From the NCBI GenBank assembly GCA_965214945.1, contig OZ244029.1:2666001-2730000 (forward strand): a stretch of DNA of 64,000 nucleotides, in the 5' to 3' direction. This document shows positions 50,569-59,400 of the stretch, in pieces. The translations under genes were made by a program, and so were the position numbers. This stretch comes from JAAXHB01 sp965214945 (GTDB lineage Bacteria; Actinomycetota; Acidimicrobiia; Acidimicrobiales; Aldehydirespiratoraceae). Numbering within the stretch: the stretch's first letter is position 1; each line of letters starts with the position of its first letter. Under the pieces are notes generated by a model. It ran no database searches and was not told the origin of the DNA. It worked only from the letters and a program-made list of their open reading frames with translations.

Positions 50569-52107
50569 ATGACCGGCGACCGGCCCAACATCTTGTTGAT
50601 CGTGTCCGACGAAGAGCGGCGCAACGACTGGCTAGAGGGCGCAGTGGATCTGCCAGCTCACCAGCGGCTGCGCGACGACGGCCTCAGCTTCGACCGCTAC
50701 TACACGCACGCCTCGCCGTGCTCACCGTCGCGAGCCAGCCTGTACACCGGACGGTACCTTGCCGAGCACGGCGTGGTCGACAATGTGAGCTTCCCCGCGC
50801 ACACCGCGCTCAACCCGGCCATCCCCACCGTCGGGGCGCTGCTCGCCGAGCGGGGCTACCGGTCGGGCTACCTGGGCAAATGGCACCTCAGCCACGACCG
50901 TCAACCCGACATGGCCGCCCACGGGTATCTCGACTGGTCAGGCGACGACTACTTGTACACCGGCAACCCGTGGACGGGGCGGCATTTCGACCCGATCCTG
51001 GCGCGGGACGCCGCAGAGTGGCTCGAACGCTTCGGGAACTCGAGTGAGCCGTGGTTCCTCACGGTCGCGCTGTTAAACCCGCACGACATCATGTGGTACC
51101 CCGCCGACCACGCCAGCTATCTGCGCGCGCATCCGGGCATGGCAGAGGCGCTGGACTTCATCCAGCGGGTGCGGCTGGGCGACGGGGTGGCCGAGGAGCT
51201 GGGGCTGACCCCGCCGCCGGAGGACTATCCGCGGCGCTTTGACCGTCTGCCCGAGAACTTCCACGACGACCTGCACACCAAGCCTGAGGTTCAGCGGGTG
51301 TGGCGCCATGTCCGCAACCGGGAGCACTTCGTGGGACGGCTCGACCCGCGCGACCCTGACGATGTCGCCAGCTGGCTGCGGGGCCTCGACTACTACGCGT
51401 GGCTGCACGAGCGGCTCGACTCGGCGCTGGGGGTGATCTTGGGAGCGCTCGACCGGTTGGGGCTCTACGACGGAGCGTACGTGGTGTACACCTCCGACCA
51501 CGGAGACGCCTGCGGGGCGCACGGCCTGCGGGCCAAGCTGCCGTGCGTGTACGAGGAGGTGATGGGCGTGCCGCTGATAGTCAAGCCTCCCGCCTCGGCC
51601 AGGCCGGGCGCGTCGAGCGGTGCGGGCGGCCTCAGCACGAGCGCCCTGGCCACCCATGTCGACCTGGCCGCGACCATCTGCGCGTGGGGCGGCGTGAACG
51701 TCGGCGACACGCCCACCCTGTCGGGCCGGGATCTGACCCCGGTGCTGGCCGACCCCGCGACGAGCGTGCGCGATTTCGTGCTGTTCTGCCAAGACTCGGC
51801 CCAGTCCGGGCTGATCCGCTCCAGCCGCTACGCCGTGAGGGGCTTCTTCGACGGCGTCGTCAAGTACGCCCGCTACTACGGCATCGGCGGAGGCATCGAA
51901 CGAGACGGCACCGCTGCGGCGACGGGCAAGGTGTTCGATGTGGATGCCGACTTCGACGACCACGACCACGAGTGGTACCACCTGCCCGACGATCCCGGCG
52001 AGCTGGTCAATCTGGCGAACGCCCGGTCCCGACGCCGCGAGCTGCGAGAGCTGTTCCACCGCCTGCTCGTATACGAGAAAGCCGAGCTGACACTTCAGCC
52101 AGCCTGA
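50569..52107 (+). CDS. Type I sulfatase
   Basis: 512 residues. The formylglycine site is CSPSR (Cys51 to Arg55) within CSPSRASLYTGR. Metal-binding regions are NILLIVSDEE near residue 7-16, where the usual DD is DE, and YTSDHGDACGAHGL near residue 305. GKWHLS is the second Lys/His motif. It cleaves sulfate esters or, in some relatives, phosphonate or phosphodiester bonds. No signal peptide is seen, so it is cytoplasmic. It needs a formylglycine-generating enzyme, which is not in this window. Confidence 0.9.
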   Translation: MTGDRPNILLIVSDEERRNDWLEGAVDLPAHQRLRDDGLSFDRYYTHASPCSPSRASLYTGRYLAEHGVVDNVSFPAHTALNPAIPTVGALLAERGYRSGYLGKWHLSHDRQPDMAAHGYLDWSGDDYLYTGNPWTGRHFDPILARDAAEWLERFGNSSEPWFLTVALLNPHDIMWYPADHASYLRAHPGMAEALDFIQRVRLGDGVAEELGLTPPPEDYPRRFDRLPENFHDDLHTKPEVQRVWRHVRNREHFVGRLDPRDPDDVASWLRGLDYYAWLHERLDSALGVILGALDRLGLYDGAYVVYTSDHGDACGAHGLRAKLPCVYEEVMGVPLIVKPPASARPGASSGAGGLSTSALATHVDLAATICAWGGVNVGDTPTLSGRDLTPVLADPATSVRDFVLFCQDSAQSGLIRSSRYAVRGFFDGVVKYARYYGIGGGIERDGTAAATGKVFDVDADFDDHDHEWYHLPDDPGELVNLANARSRRRELRELFHRLLVYEKAELTLQPA

Positions 52108-52215
52108 CGCTCGCCGCGGTCACGGGCCTGCGCTCCGGGACGCCCCCGGCAACCGGAACCCAGCCTGAAGGGCCCGCGCCTATGACTGAGCCCCTCTCCG
52201 CCCGAGCCGAGCCTT

Positions 52216-52231
52216 CCGGCGCCCGCGCCGG
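52216..52231. terminator. GC-rich hairpin between convergent genes
   Basis: CCGGCG, cccg, CGCCGG form a perfect 6-bp stem, four bases from the end of the minus-strand membrane protein gene and after the sulfatase. It could serve both genes. No T-tract follows, as is common in actinobacteria. Confidence 0.4.
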
Positions 52232-52235
52232 CGGG

Positions 52236-53744
52236 TCAGGCGAAGTCGAACAGAAGCGGGAAGGCAGCCACCACCACAGCGGCCCAGGCGGCGTAGACAC
52301 CGATGTAGACGGTCTGCCAGCGTTCGACGTCGGCGAACGGGCGGCGGCGGCGCACGAAGCAGAAATCCAGCCACGCCGTCCGCGCCAGGCTTACCAGCAT
52401 TATGACGTTCAGCCCCAGGGCGGCGGTTCTGTTGGCGGTAAAGCCAAACTCCGCGGTCCGCTCGATGATGGCTGCCATGGCCAGCGCATCGGTGACCAGC
52501 GCACACGTCGCCAGCACCACCTGCAGCACGTCGAACAGTCCGGGCGCGGCGTCGGGGTCGCGGGCCGATATCGCATAGAGCAGCAGACCGACGACAACCA
52601 CCAGCAACACGTCGAAGAAGATCAGCAGATCGCGCCCGGCGTCGATGCCGCTGCGCGTCACGGCCATCGCCGCCAAGAACGCCAGCAACATCACGGTGAA
52701 CAGCGGTGTGAACACCCGAGTGAGCACTGGCGCGGTGTTCTCCACCACACCCTGACGAACTTCGGCAAGCCAGGCAGCCACGATCACCGCGCCAGCGGCG
52801 CCGCAAGGCAGAAGCCACGATTCCACCAAGCCCGAGATCTCTATCCCGATGGCGTCGAAAACGCCAACGGTGGTCGCCAGGAGCACGCCGCCGCCGAGCG
52901 CGAGCAGCACGTAGTAGATGAGCCACTCGCCCGTGAACCGCACGAACTCCATGCGCCGGAGGTGTGACCGCCACTTGCCGCCCGCGTGCACCACGCCCGT
53001 CACCAGCCACAGCCCGAACGGAAGGTGTATCGCCGTTAGCCACTCCGTTTGGCCCTCCTCAGTGAACGGCCAGACATTGGCCAGCACGGCTGCCGCCGCG
53101 AACAGCAGCGGCACCGCCAGCAGCGCGGGCGTCCGCAGCGGTGCGACAGGCCGGCCGCTCTGCGACTTGCGCTGCCATGCGAAGTAACCCGCCAAAGGCG
53201 CCAACACGAACAGGCTCCAATTGCGCCGGTAAAGCCAGGCATGGTCTTCGAAGTCGCCGAAACCTAACGCGGCCGGCGCCTTCACCGCCAGCGCCGCCGC
53301 GACCGCGAATATGACCACCGAGAGCAGAGAGCGGCCGGCGGCGGGCTGGGCGACGACGACTGTTGCCCGCTCGGAGACGGGCGCGGCGGTCTGCGCGGCC
53401 GCCAGCCGGTCGGCTAAACGGCCGAAGTGCTCACCGGCTAACGCTCTGGCAGCCTTAGCTGAGGCCGAGTCGGGCTGATTCTGCCCCGAACTCCGTGCGT
53501 CGGTAGGCTCAGCCAGACGCTTGAGCGCGATGGTAAAGGCCTCCTCCACATCGAGTCCGGCTCGAGTGAGTTCGGCGATCTGATCACGCAGCCGGGCCTC
53601 GGAGGCGTTCGCGGCCGACAGCCGACCGTCCTGCGCTGACTGCTCCCCCGGCACCAGTCCGGTGAAGCGCGTCACACGGGCTCGCCAATCGCCGATGTGA
53701 GCTTCTAGGTCGAAACCCTCGTATGCGGCAGTAGCCACCGGCAA
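52236..53744 (-). CDS. Membrane protein with N-terminal cytoplasmic domain (permease-prefix/DUF4153-like)
   Basis: 502 residues. Residues about 1-130 are soluble and charged (IGDWRARVTRFTGLVPGE, ELTRAGLDVEEAFTIALKRL), as in the permease prefix domain. About eleven hydrophobic segments follow, with the motif YRRNWSLFVLAPLAGYFAW near residue 180 resembling DUF4153 proteins. Function is unknown. The start is TTG at 53744 or GTG two codons inside. It is a single gene between convergent sulfatase and the GNAT gene. Confidence 0.75.
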   Translation of the reverse strand: MPVATAAYEGFDLEAHIGDWRARVTRFTGLVPGEQSAQDGRLSAANASEARLRDQIAELTRAGLDVEEAFTIALKRLAEPTDARSSGQNQPDSASAKAARALAGEHFGRLADRLAAAQTAAPVSERATVVVAQPAAGRSLLSVVIFAVAAALAVKAPAALGFGDFEDHAWLYRRNWSLFVLAPLAGYFAWQRKSQSGRPVAPLRTPALLAVPLLFAAAAVLANVWPFTEEGQTEWLTAIHLPFGLWLVTGVVHAGGKWRSHLRRMEFVRFTGEWLIYYVLLALGGGVLLATTVGVFDAIGIEISGLVESWLLPCGAAGAVIVAAWLAEVRQGVVENTAPVLTRVFTPLFTVMLLAFLAAMAVTRSGIDAGRDLLIFFDVLLVVVVGLLLYAISARDPDAAPGLFDVLQVVLATCALVTDALAMAAIIERTAEFGFTANRTAALGLNVIMLVSLARTAWLDFCFVRRRRPFADVERWQTVYIGVYAAWAAVVVAAFPLLFDFA

Positions 53745-53859
53745 CGAGCCTACTCAGCCAAGCTCTAGCCGCCCGAACGACCACAGCGAAAGAGAGCCCC
53801 TTTCATACTGAGTGAGATCCCTGTGACACGACAGCATTGCGCCGTTCTCAAGCTTCCCA

Positions 53860-53968
53860 GCGAGTAAAGAGGCGGCTCGGTATGCGCGGGTCAGCGGCGG
53901 ATCGCGAGTCCAAGCCCGTCGAACTCTTGGGCTAGCGAATAACGAAGCGGCTCGTATGCGCGGGTCAG
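53860..53968. repeat. Imperfect 34-bp direct repeats, 75 bp apart, at a gene end
   Basis: GCGAGTAAAGAGGCGGCTCG plus about 15 bases (53860-53894) recurs as GCGAATAACGAAGCGGCTCG plus about 14 (53935-53968). The right copy contains the stop codon of the GNAT gene (minus strand, 53965-53967). The gap of 220 bp around it has no gene. Confidence 0.8.
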
Positions 53969-54996
53969 GGAGCTGTTTCTGAGCTGAGCGCGGCGGCCAT
54001 GGTGTCCAGGTCGACTTGCCAGGACCCCATCGAGCGCGACGGCCTGAAGCCCATCTGCGTGTTTATCGACAGGATTGCGGTGTTGCTGTGGGCGTTACCG
54101 GTTCTCAGCATCGCCACGTCCGGTTCGCTGTACCGCAGCCATCGCCACATCTCAGCTTTGACCCGGCGGGCAACTCCCCGGCCACGATGCGCGGCCAGCA
54201 CCACTGTGCTCCACTGCCACGAGAAGCCGGGCCGGTGTCGATTGACCAACACGACGGTGGCCCCGACCAAGGCACCGCTGCGGGAGTCGACGGCGAGGAT
54301 CACCTTGTGCCCGTATCCGCAGGCCTCTCGGGCTGCGATCTCGTTGCGTACCGCTTCGGCGTCCACGACCCAGGCGGCGATTTTGAGGTCGTCGATGGGG
54401 GCATCGTTCATGGCGTTGTTGACTTCTGTGAAAGCGTCGAGCCACTCCTCGGGGCATGATCCGGTCCAGCGCACCAGACGCAGGCCTGCAGGCGAAGCTG
54501 CGATCCAGCGGTCCATCAGCTCGGCGTCAACTGAGCCCACCCACAAATCGGATTCCTGCTCGGTGTAGCGAAGCTCAGCGCCCAGGCCGGTCCAGAACTG
54601 GTGACGTTCCGGCGTGTGGTCGTCCCAGATGACGATAGACCTGCGCCGGTCGGCTCGAGCCCGCTCCAGAAGCCCGGCGAGCAAGGGCGCGGCGCACGAA
54701 GCACCGTCAGCGATGCCCTCCGCGGTGATCTCGATCTCGGCCAGCTCGGGGTTGTTGCGGTCGTTGGTCAACTGCAGGTGACCGATGGCCGCAGCCTCGT
54801 CGCCATCGAAGGCGACGACGTGATCGTGGCGGGAGAAGTCGGTGCCGTCATCGGCGAAAGCGGCCCGCAGCTCGGCCTCGGGCGTGGGCGGCAGATGCGG
54901 GTCCCTGGCAAGATCCACCCGCTGGCGCAAAGCCAGCGCCGACGCCAGCTCGCCGACGCTGAGCTTCCGGCCGTCCACCAGCCGCACAGCACTCAC
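53965..54996 (-). CDS. Two-domain GNAT acetyltransferase
   Basis: 343 residues with two GNAT folds, the plan of mycothiol synthase-like proteins. The first half has VVAFDGDEAAAIGHLQL; the second has the acetyl-CoA loop VVLAAHRGRGVARRVKAEM near residue 270 and NAHSNTAILSINTQMGF near residue 300. It should transfer an acetyl group to an unknown amine. GTG start. It is not close enough to known mycothiol synthases by eye to name it so. Confidence 0.82.
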   Translation of the reverse strand: MSAVRLVDGRKLSVGELASALALRQRVDLARDPHLPPTPEAELRAAFADDGTDFSRHDHVVAFDGDEAAAIGHLQLTNDRNNPELAEIEITAEGIADGASCAAPLLAGLLERARADRRRSIVIWDDHTPERHQFWTGLGAELRYTEQESDLWVGSVDAELMDRWIAASPAGLRLVRWTGSCPEEWLDAFTEVNNAMNDAPIDDLKIAAWVVDAEAVRNEIAAREACGYGHKVILAVDSRSGALVGATVVLVNRHRPGFSWQWSTVVLAAHRGRGVARRVKAEMWRWLRYSEPDVAMLRTGNAHSNTAILSINTQMGFRPSRSMGSWQVDLDTMAAALSSETAP

Positions 54997-55147
54997 CGCA
55001 ACATCCTGGGCCGATCAGCCCGAACGTCCAACCGGACCATCGAACTAGGTCACCTTCATCGAATAGGCGGGCTCGATTCGAGCTTGCGACAGTCGGTCGC
55101 ATGCGGGCTCATCTACTCGATCGGTCCGGTACATGCGGCTAACGTAG

Positions 55148-55179
55148 TATGATCATATCGATATGTAATTCATGCTGGA
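55148..55179 (+). promoter_or_regulatory. VapBC operator/promoter region
   Basis: CATATCGATATG (55154-55165) is a perfect 12-bp palindrome and ATGATCAT (55149-55156) a second, overlapping one. TATGAT (55148-55153) is a possible -10 box lying next to them. The palindromes fit an AbrB-type antitoxin autorepressor. GGAG at 55176 is the ribosome-binding site for the antitoxin. Confidence 0.6.
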
Positions 55180-55185
55180 GAAATC

Positions 55186-55401
55186 ATGCGAATATCCGAG
55201 CGAGGTCAGATCACCATCCCCAAGGCCCTCAGGGACCGCTTCGGCATGCATCACAACGTCGAGATTGAGATCACGCCAGCCGAGCAAGGGCTTCTCATCC
55301 AGAAGCGAACAACCGCGCAACATCCAGTGGATCGGGTCAGCGGCATCCTTGACCGCGATTTCGACGTGGACGAGTACGTAGCGGAAATCCGTGGAACATG
55401 A
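55186..55401 (+). CDS. vapB: AbrB/MazE-type antitoxin (VapB)
   Basis: 71 residues. MRISERGQITIPKALRDRFG is the classical swapped-hairpin AbrB/SpoVT DNA-binding start, followed by a short tail (DRDFDVDEYVAEIRGT) that should bind the toxin. GGAG lies six bases before the ATG. The ATGA overlap with the toxin gene ensures the antitoxin is made first. Confidence 0.9.
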   Translation: MRISERGQITIPKALRDRFGMHHNVEIEITPAEQGLLIQKRTTAQHPVDRVSGILDRDFDVDEYVAEIRGT

Positions 55402-55841
55402 TCACCTCTGTCGACACCAACGTCCTGCTGGATGTCTTCCTGTCCAGTTCCCAGCACCATTCACAGTCCCGGGAATGGCTTCGCTCCGCCTATGACACCG
55501 GCGCTATCGTGGTCTGCGACATCGTTTATGCAGAACTGGTCCCGGCGTTCGGTGACCGGCCTGCATTGGACAGGGCGCTGCGGGAGATGCACGCGGTGCT
55601 CTCTCCGGTTGATACGTCGATCGCGTATGAGGCCGGGATGCGATGGGCGCTATACCGCCGTGCTGGAGGGCCGCGGACACGGATCATTTCCGACTTCCTG
55701 ATCGGTGCTCACGCCATTGCTGTGGCTGATGCCTTCCTCACCCGGGATCGCGGCTTCTACACGACCTACTTCCCGGAGTTGACGGCTACTTCCGGAGTAG
55801 ACGAAACCTTCCCGAAGTTGACGAAACCATTGGAGTTGTAA
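55398..55841 (+). CDS. vapC: PIN-domain toxin VapC
   Basis: 147 residues. The four acidic residues of the PIN nuclease site are present: Asp6 (SVDTNVLLD), Glu46 (YAELV), Asp99 (ISDFLIGAHA) and Asp117 (TRDRGF). VapC toxins cleave tRNA or rRNA. After FYTTYFPELT, where relatives normally end, the protein continues for about 18 residues encoded by degenerate repeats (TTCCCGGAGTTGACG, TTCCGGAGTAGACG, TTCCCGAAGTTGACG), so the tail seems to have arisen by duplication. Confidence 0.92.
   Translation: MITSVDTNVLLDVFLSSSQHHSQSREWLRSAYDTGAIVVCDIVYAELVPAFGDRPALDRALREMHAVLSPVDTSIAYEAGMRWALYRRAGGPRTRIISDFLIGAHAIAVADAFLTRDRGFYTTYFPELTATSGVDETFPKLTKPLEL
55768..55837 (+). repeat. Degenerate ~20-bp repeats in the 3' end of vapC
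   Basis: Three to four units of the form TTCC(C)GGAGTTGACG(AAAC) follow one another and encode the extra C-terminal tail of the toxin. Confidence 0.65.
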
Positions 55842-55849
55842 GGCTGCGA

Positions 55850-55876
55850 GGCCAGCCCCCGGGTTTTAGGCTGGCC
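55850..55876 (+). terminator. Hairpin after vapC
   Basis: GGCCAGCC and GGCTGGCC form a perfect 8-bp stem with an 11-nt loop, nine bases after the vapC stop. It probably ends the toxin-antitoxin transcript before the next gene. No T-tract follows. Confidence 0.5.
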
Positions 55877-55916
55877 AGGCTGATTCGTCCCAGTAGCGTC
55901 GTCGGGCATAGCTCGT

Positions 55917-56402
55917 TTGTTCATAGCCATTTGGCCGCCCGCCAACACGCTGAAGGCGCTGGCCGAGATGCCCCGCCCCGATGTGCCCGGTGTTCGCTGG
56001 ACCGTCCCGGAGCGACTCCACATCACGTTGAGGTTCCTGGGCGAAGCCGACGAGTCCGCGGTCGGCGACGCTCTGGAGACGCTTCGACTCCCGGCGGTGA
56101 CCGTGACTTTGGGGCCCCGTGTTGAGCGGCTGGGCCGAGCAGTGCTGATGATCCCGGCTGAGGGCGCGGACGGTCTGGCCGCAGCGGTCACCGCCGCTAC
56201 CAGGCATTTCGGCCAACCGCCACCGGAGCGGCCGTTCACAGGTCATCTCACAGTGGCCCGGTTCAAGCGCAAGCCCCCGCCCGGCTATGCGCCGGCTGTG
56301 AAGGCGGCGTTCGAGGCCCGAGAGATCGCCCTGGTGAGAGTTGAGCGGCCGGGCGCCTACACAAACGTCAAGCGATTCGCCCTGGCCTCTCCACGCTGTT
56401 GA
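55917..56402 (+). CDS. thpR: RNA 2',3'-cyclic phosphodiesterase (ThpR/LigT-like)
   Basis: 161 residues. The two HxT motifs of the 2H phosphoesterase family are His35-Ile-Thr37 (LHITLRFLG) and His110-Leu-Thr112 (GHLTVARFK). It opens 2',3'-cyclic phosphate RNA ends, historically called 2'-5' RNA ligase. The start is a TTG; three codons upstream an ATA sits where an ATG would give MARLFIAIW, a common N-terminus, hinting at a mutated start. It lies between a nuclease toxin and a methyltransferase gene. Confidence 0.85.
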   Translation: MFIAIWPPANTLKALAEMPRPDVPGVRWTVPERLHITLRFLGEADESAVGDALETLRLPAVTVTLGPRVERLGRAVLMIPAEGADGLAAAVTAATRHFGQPPPERPFTGHLTVARFKRKPPPGYAPAVKAAFEAREIALVRVERPGAYTNVKRFALASPRC

Positions 56403-56413
56403 GGCCGGTGGGC

Positions 56414-59400
56414 TTAGACCGGGCGGGTGGCCTTACCTCCGTGAACTGACGGCTCGCGGCACCACTGATCCCGTAGCACCGCCAGAGGCGGCATGACTGT
56501 GGACTCCTTGAGCCCCAACAGCTCGACTAACACTGCTTTGTCAAGCGTCAGGCGCGTGTCGTCACTGTAGGCCTCGTTGGCGGGCTTGAGCTGCCTGTCT
56601 TTGAAGCGTTCGAAGATTTTGCGGGCTGTGTCCAGTTGGCGGTCGGTCAGAGCCCGTGGATCGAGCACCACCAGCTCCGGGAGCTTGGAAATAGTCACTC
56701 CTGCTCGGCCTTGATGCTGGCGTGTGCCGATCCACCAGAACGAGATCAGGCCGAGCGTGGTGTTGGCCCATAGCAGCACCGCAGGCTTCCACCTCGGGTC
56801 GCGGAGCTTGAAAGTGGGCCAAGCCCTTCCGCCTATGGCCGGCTCGGGTGTGACACAAGCCGCCAAAGGCTGCGAGTTGATCTGGAAGTCGCGGTTGAAG
56901 TGCAGCCGAGACGCAGTGGCCCAGACTTGGAGCGCCTTGCTATTGCAGCCAGGACGAACTCGGCCTTGGCGGTCGGGCTCCACCACCATCCGGGTCTCGC
57001 GCTTGGCGTCGTGAGCCCACAACACGGGATAGGCGGCGGCCTGCCAGCGGGTCACCGATTTGATGTCGAACGGGCCGCGCGGAGTTACCCGATCCGCCTG
57101 CGTCCCGCTGATATCCCGATCGACGGGCCCGCGGGTGCCCAACTCTTTCAGCTTGGTCAACGGGACACCAGAGATCCCGCCCAGTCTGGGAAGCCGCAAT
57201 CCTCCCACGTAGACGGCTCGAGCGAAGTCCGCGAGGTCGGGTTCCGCTATGGCCGCACAGCCGCCGTCGTCGATCCCGGCGCGAATGAAGTTTCCGACTG
57301 AAGTCTCGCCGATGTCAACTGATCCTGATCGCGTCAATGGGATCGTGCGTGTGCTTTGTGAGGCGATCCGAGCGATGCCGCGGGCCACCTCAACAGCCTC
57401 AACGAGGTCGGCGGGCCGTTCTAGCAGGTTTATGTAGAGCACGTCGTTCGATTCTTCGTCAGTCAACTTCTCGTCGTTCACCTTGTTGACGCGGTCCGGC
57501 TGCATGACCGAATCCGATTCGGCACCCCCACCGCGGCGGGTGGCGATGATCAACGCCTCGGCCATTCCGGTGTCTGCAGAAAAAGCCCTGTCAGTTGAGC
57601 CGGTGGCGGCAATGGCCACGACGCAGATATTCACATAGTGCGTGGCGAGCACCCTTCGGGTGTTCGACCAGTCCCTTCCGGACACGACCGCAAAGGGCAA
57701 CACGAAAGCAACGATGCCTCCTCGCTTCACCTTGGCGTGGGCCAGGTCAAAGAAGTTGGAACCAAGGCCAGCGTTTCCGTGCCCCGCCCGATCAGTGAGC
57801 TTCCGGTTCAGACTTTTTAGCTTGGCCGCCATCAGCTTCTGCTCGTCGGCCTCGGTCTTGAATCCGGCGAATGACGGCACCGGTACCCCCGCAGCGGCCG
57901 CAGTCTCGTGATTGGTGGGCCGAGTAAACGGAGGATTCATGATCACGAGATCGGCTGTGCTGTGGTCAACCACATTGTCGGTCGGGCTGTCTCCGGTGCC
58001 CTCCACCGCTTGCCGGCCCGAGACACCCAGCTCAAAGACCGCCTGAGGGCCTTCGGACAGCATCTCCAACGACCCGATCACCACCCTGTCGGCGACCTTC
58101 TTGGCGTCGGGACTGGCAGACTGGCCATACGGCATCAGGAACACGCCGGTGCGTTCGAAAGTGAACCCAGGATAGGCGCACGACAGCAGTGTGGCAGTCA
58201 GATGCACGGCGGCCGGCATGATGTCCGCGCCGATGAGGGCTTGCTCCATCATCTCGCGGTGGATCACCTCGTCGTCGGCGCCGGCGCGGCGCACCCTGGC
58301 CGTGATCCGCTGGTAGGCGGCCGTTAGCAGCGTTCCGGTGCCGCAGGCCAGGTCGGCCACCCGCAGCGATGTCACCTGTTCAGGGTCAGACCAGTCGGTG
58401 TTCAACCGGGCCGCTGCGATCTCGGCCAGCAAATGCGCAGCGGCCGGGCGGGTGTAGAACGTTGCCAGGAACTTGCGGTCGGCGATGAGCTTGCCGAACA
58501 TCTGCCCAGCCATCTCGCCAGTCGACATGACCCCATAGCCGGCCAGTTTGCAGGCCATATCGGTGAGCCGCGAGATGACCAGACTGGCCTCCCGGCAGGG
58601 GATGGCCTTGAGCACCTTGTAGGCGGTGGTGAAGATCGGCGCATAGTTGACGTGCAGGATCCGCTGCCAGTTGATGAGCACCTCGATGCGGCTGAGGTCG
58701 GGGGCGGGCTCCGGAACCGTGAAGTCGTTTCCCGCTTGGCTAGTGCCGAATAGGGCGGTCTGGAACAGCAGCGCGTTGGCGACGATCGCCACGCCCATGC
58801 GAGTGGTCTGGGGGTCGTCGGCCTGATGCAAGGCAGCGGCCATACGTTCGAGAAGGGCCGAGCGTTGGGGTGTGAGCGCGTCGCGCAGTTCGCCGGCGAC
58901 GCTGTTGATGGTGTTCTCCAGCAACATGACGGCTTGGTCGAGCAGGTGCTCGTTGATGGCGATCCGCTCGCAGAAACCTGCCAGATCATCCACAGTGCCG
59001 TCGATCCAGCCGGCCTCCGGAAGTCGGACCGCTTCTGGTGCGCCCTCGGCTTCCTCAGCGGTTTCCTCGCCCTGTCCACCGGTTTCCTCGCCCTGCCCGT
59101 CGGTGTCCTTACCGCCGACTTCGGTTGCGGCGGTGATCTGGCTCACCAGCCGGTAGCCGAATTCGGCGGCGGCGATCTCACGGCGAAGGTCTGCGACACT
59201 CAGGCTTTCGAGCCGTCTGGGTATTTTGACTGCGACCACCTGCTCGATCACGTAGCCGCCCCGTTGGAGCTTCTTGCCCAGACGGGCGACGGCATCGGCG
59301 TCAACGGTGGAGGCGGGCTCGTACTCCGTTTCGATCACCACCGGATTACCGGCCTGGCCGCCTAAAGGTGTGATCACGATGTCGGGGGTCTTGCCACTTT

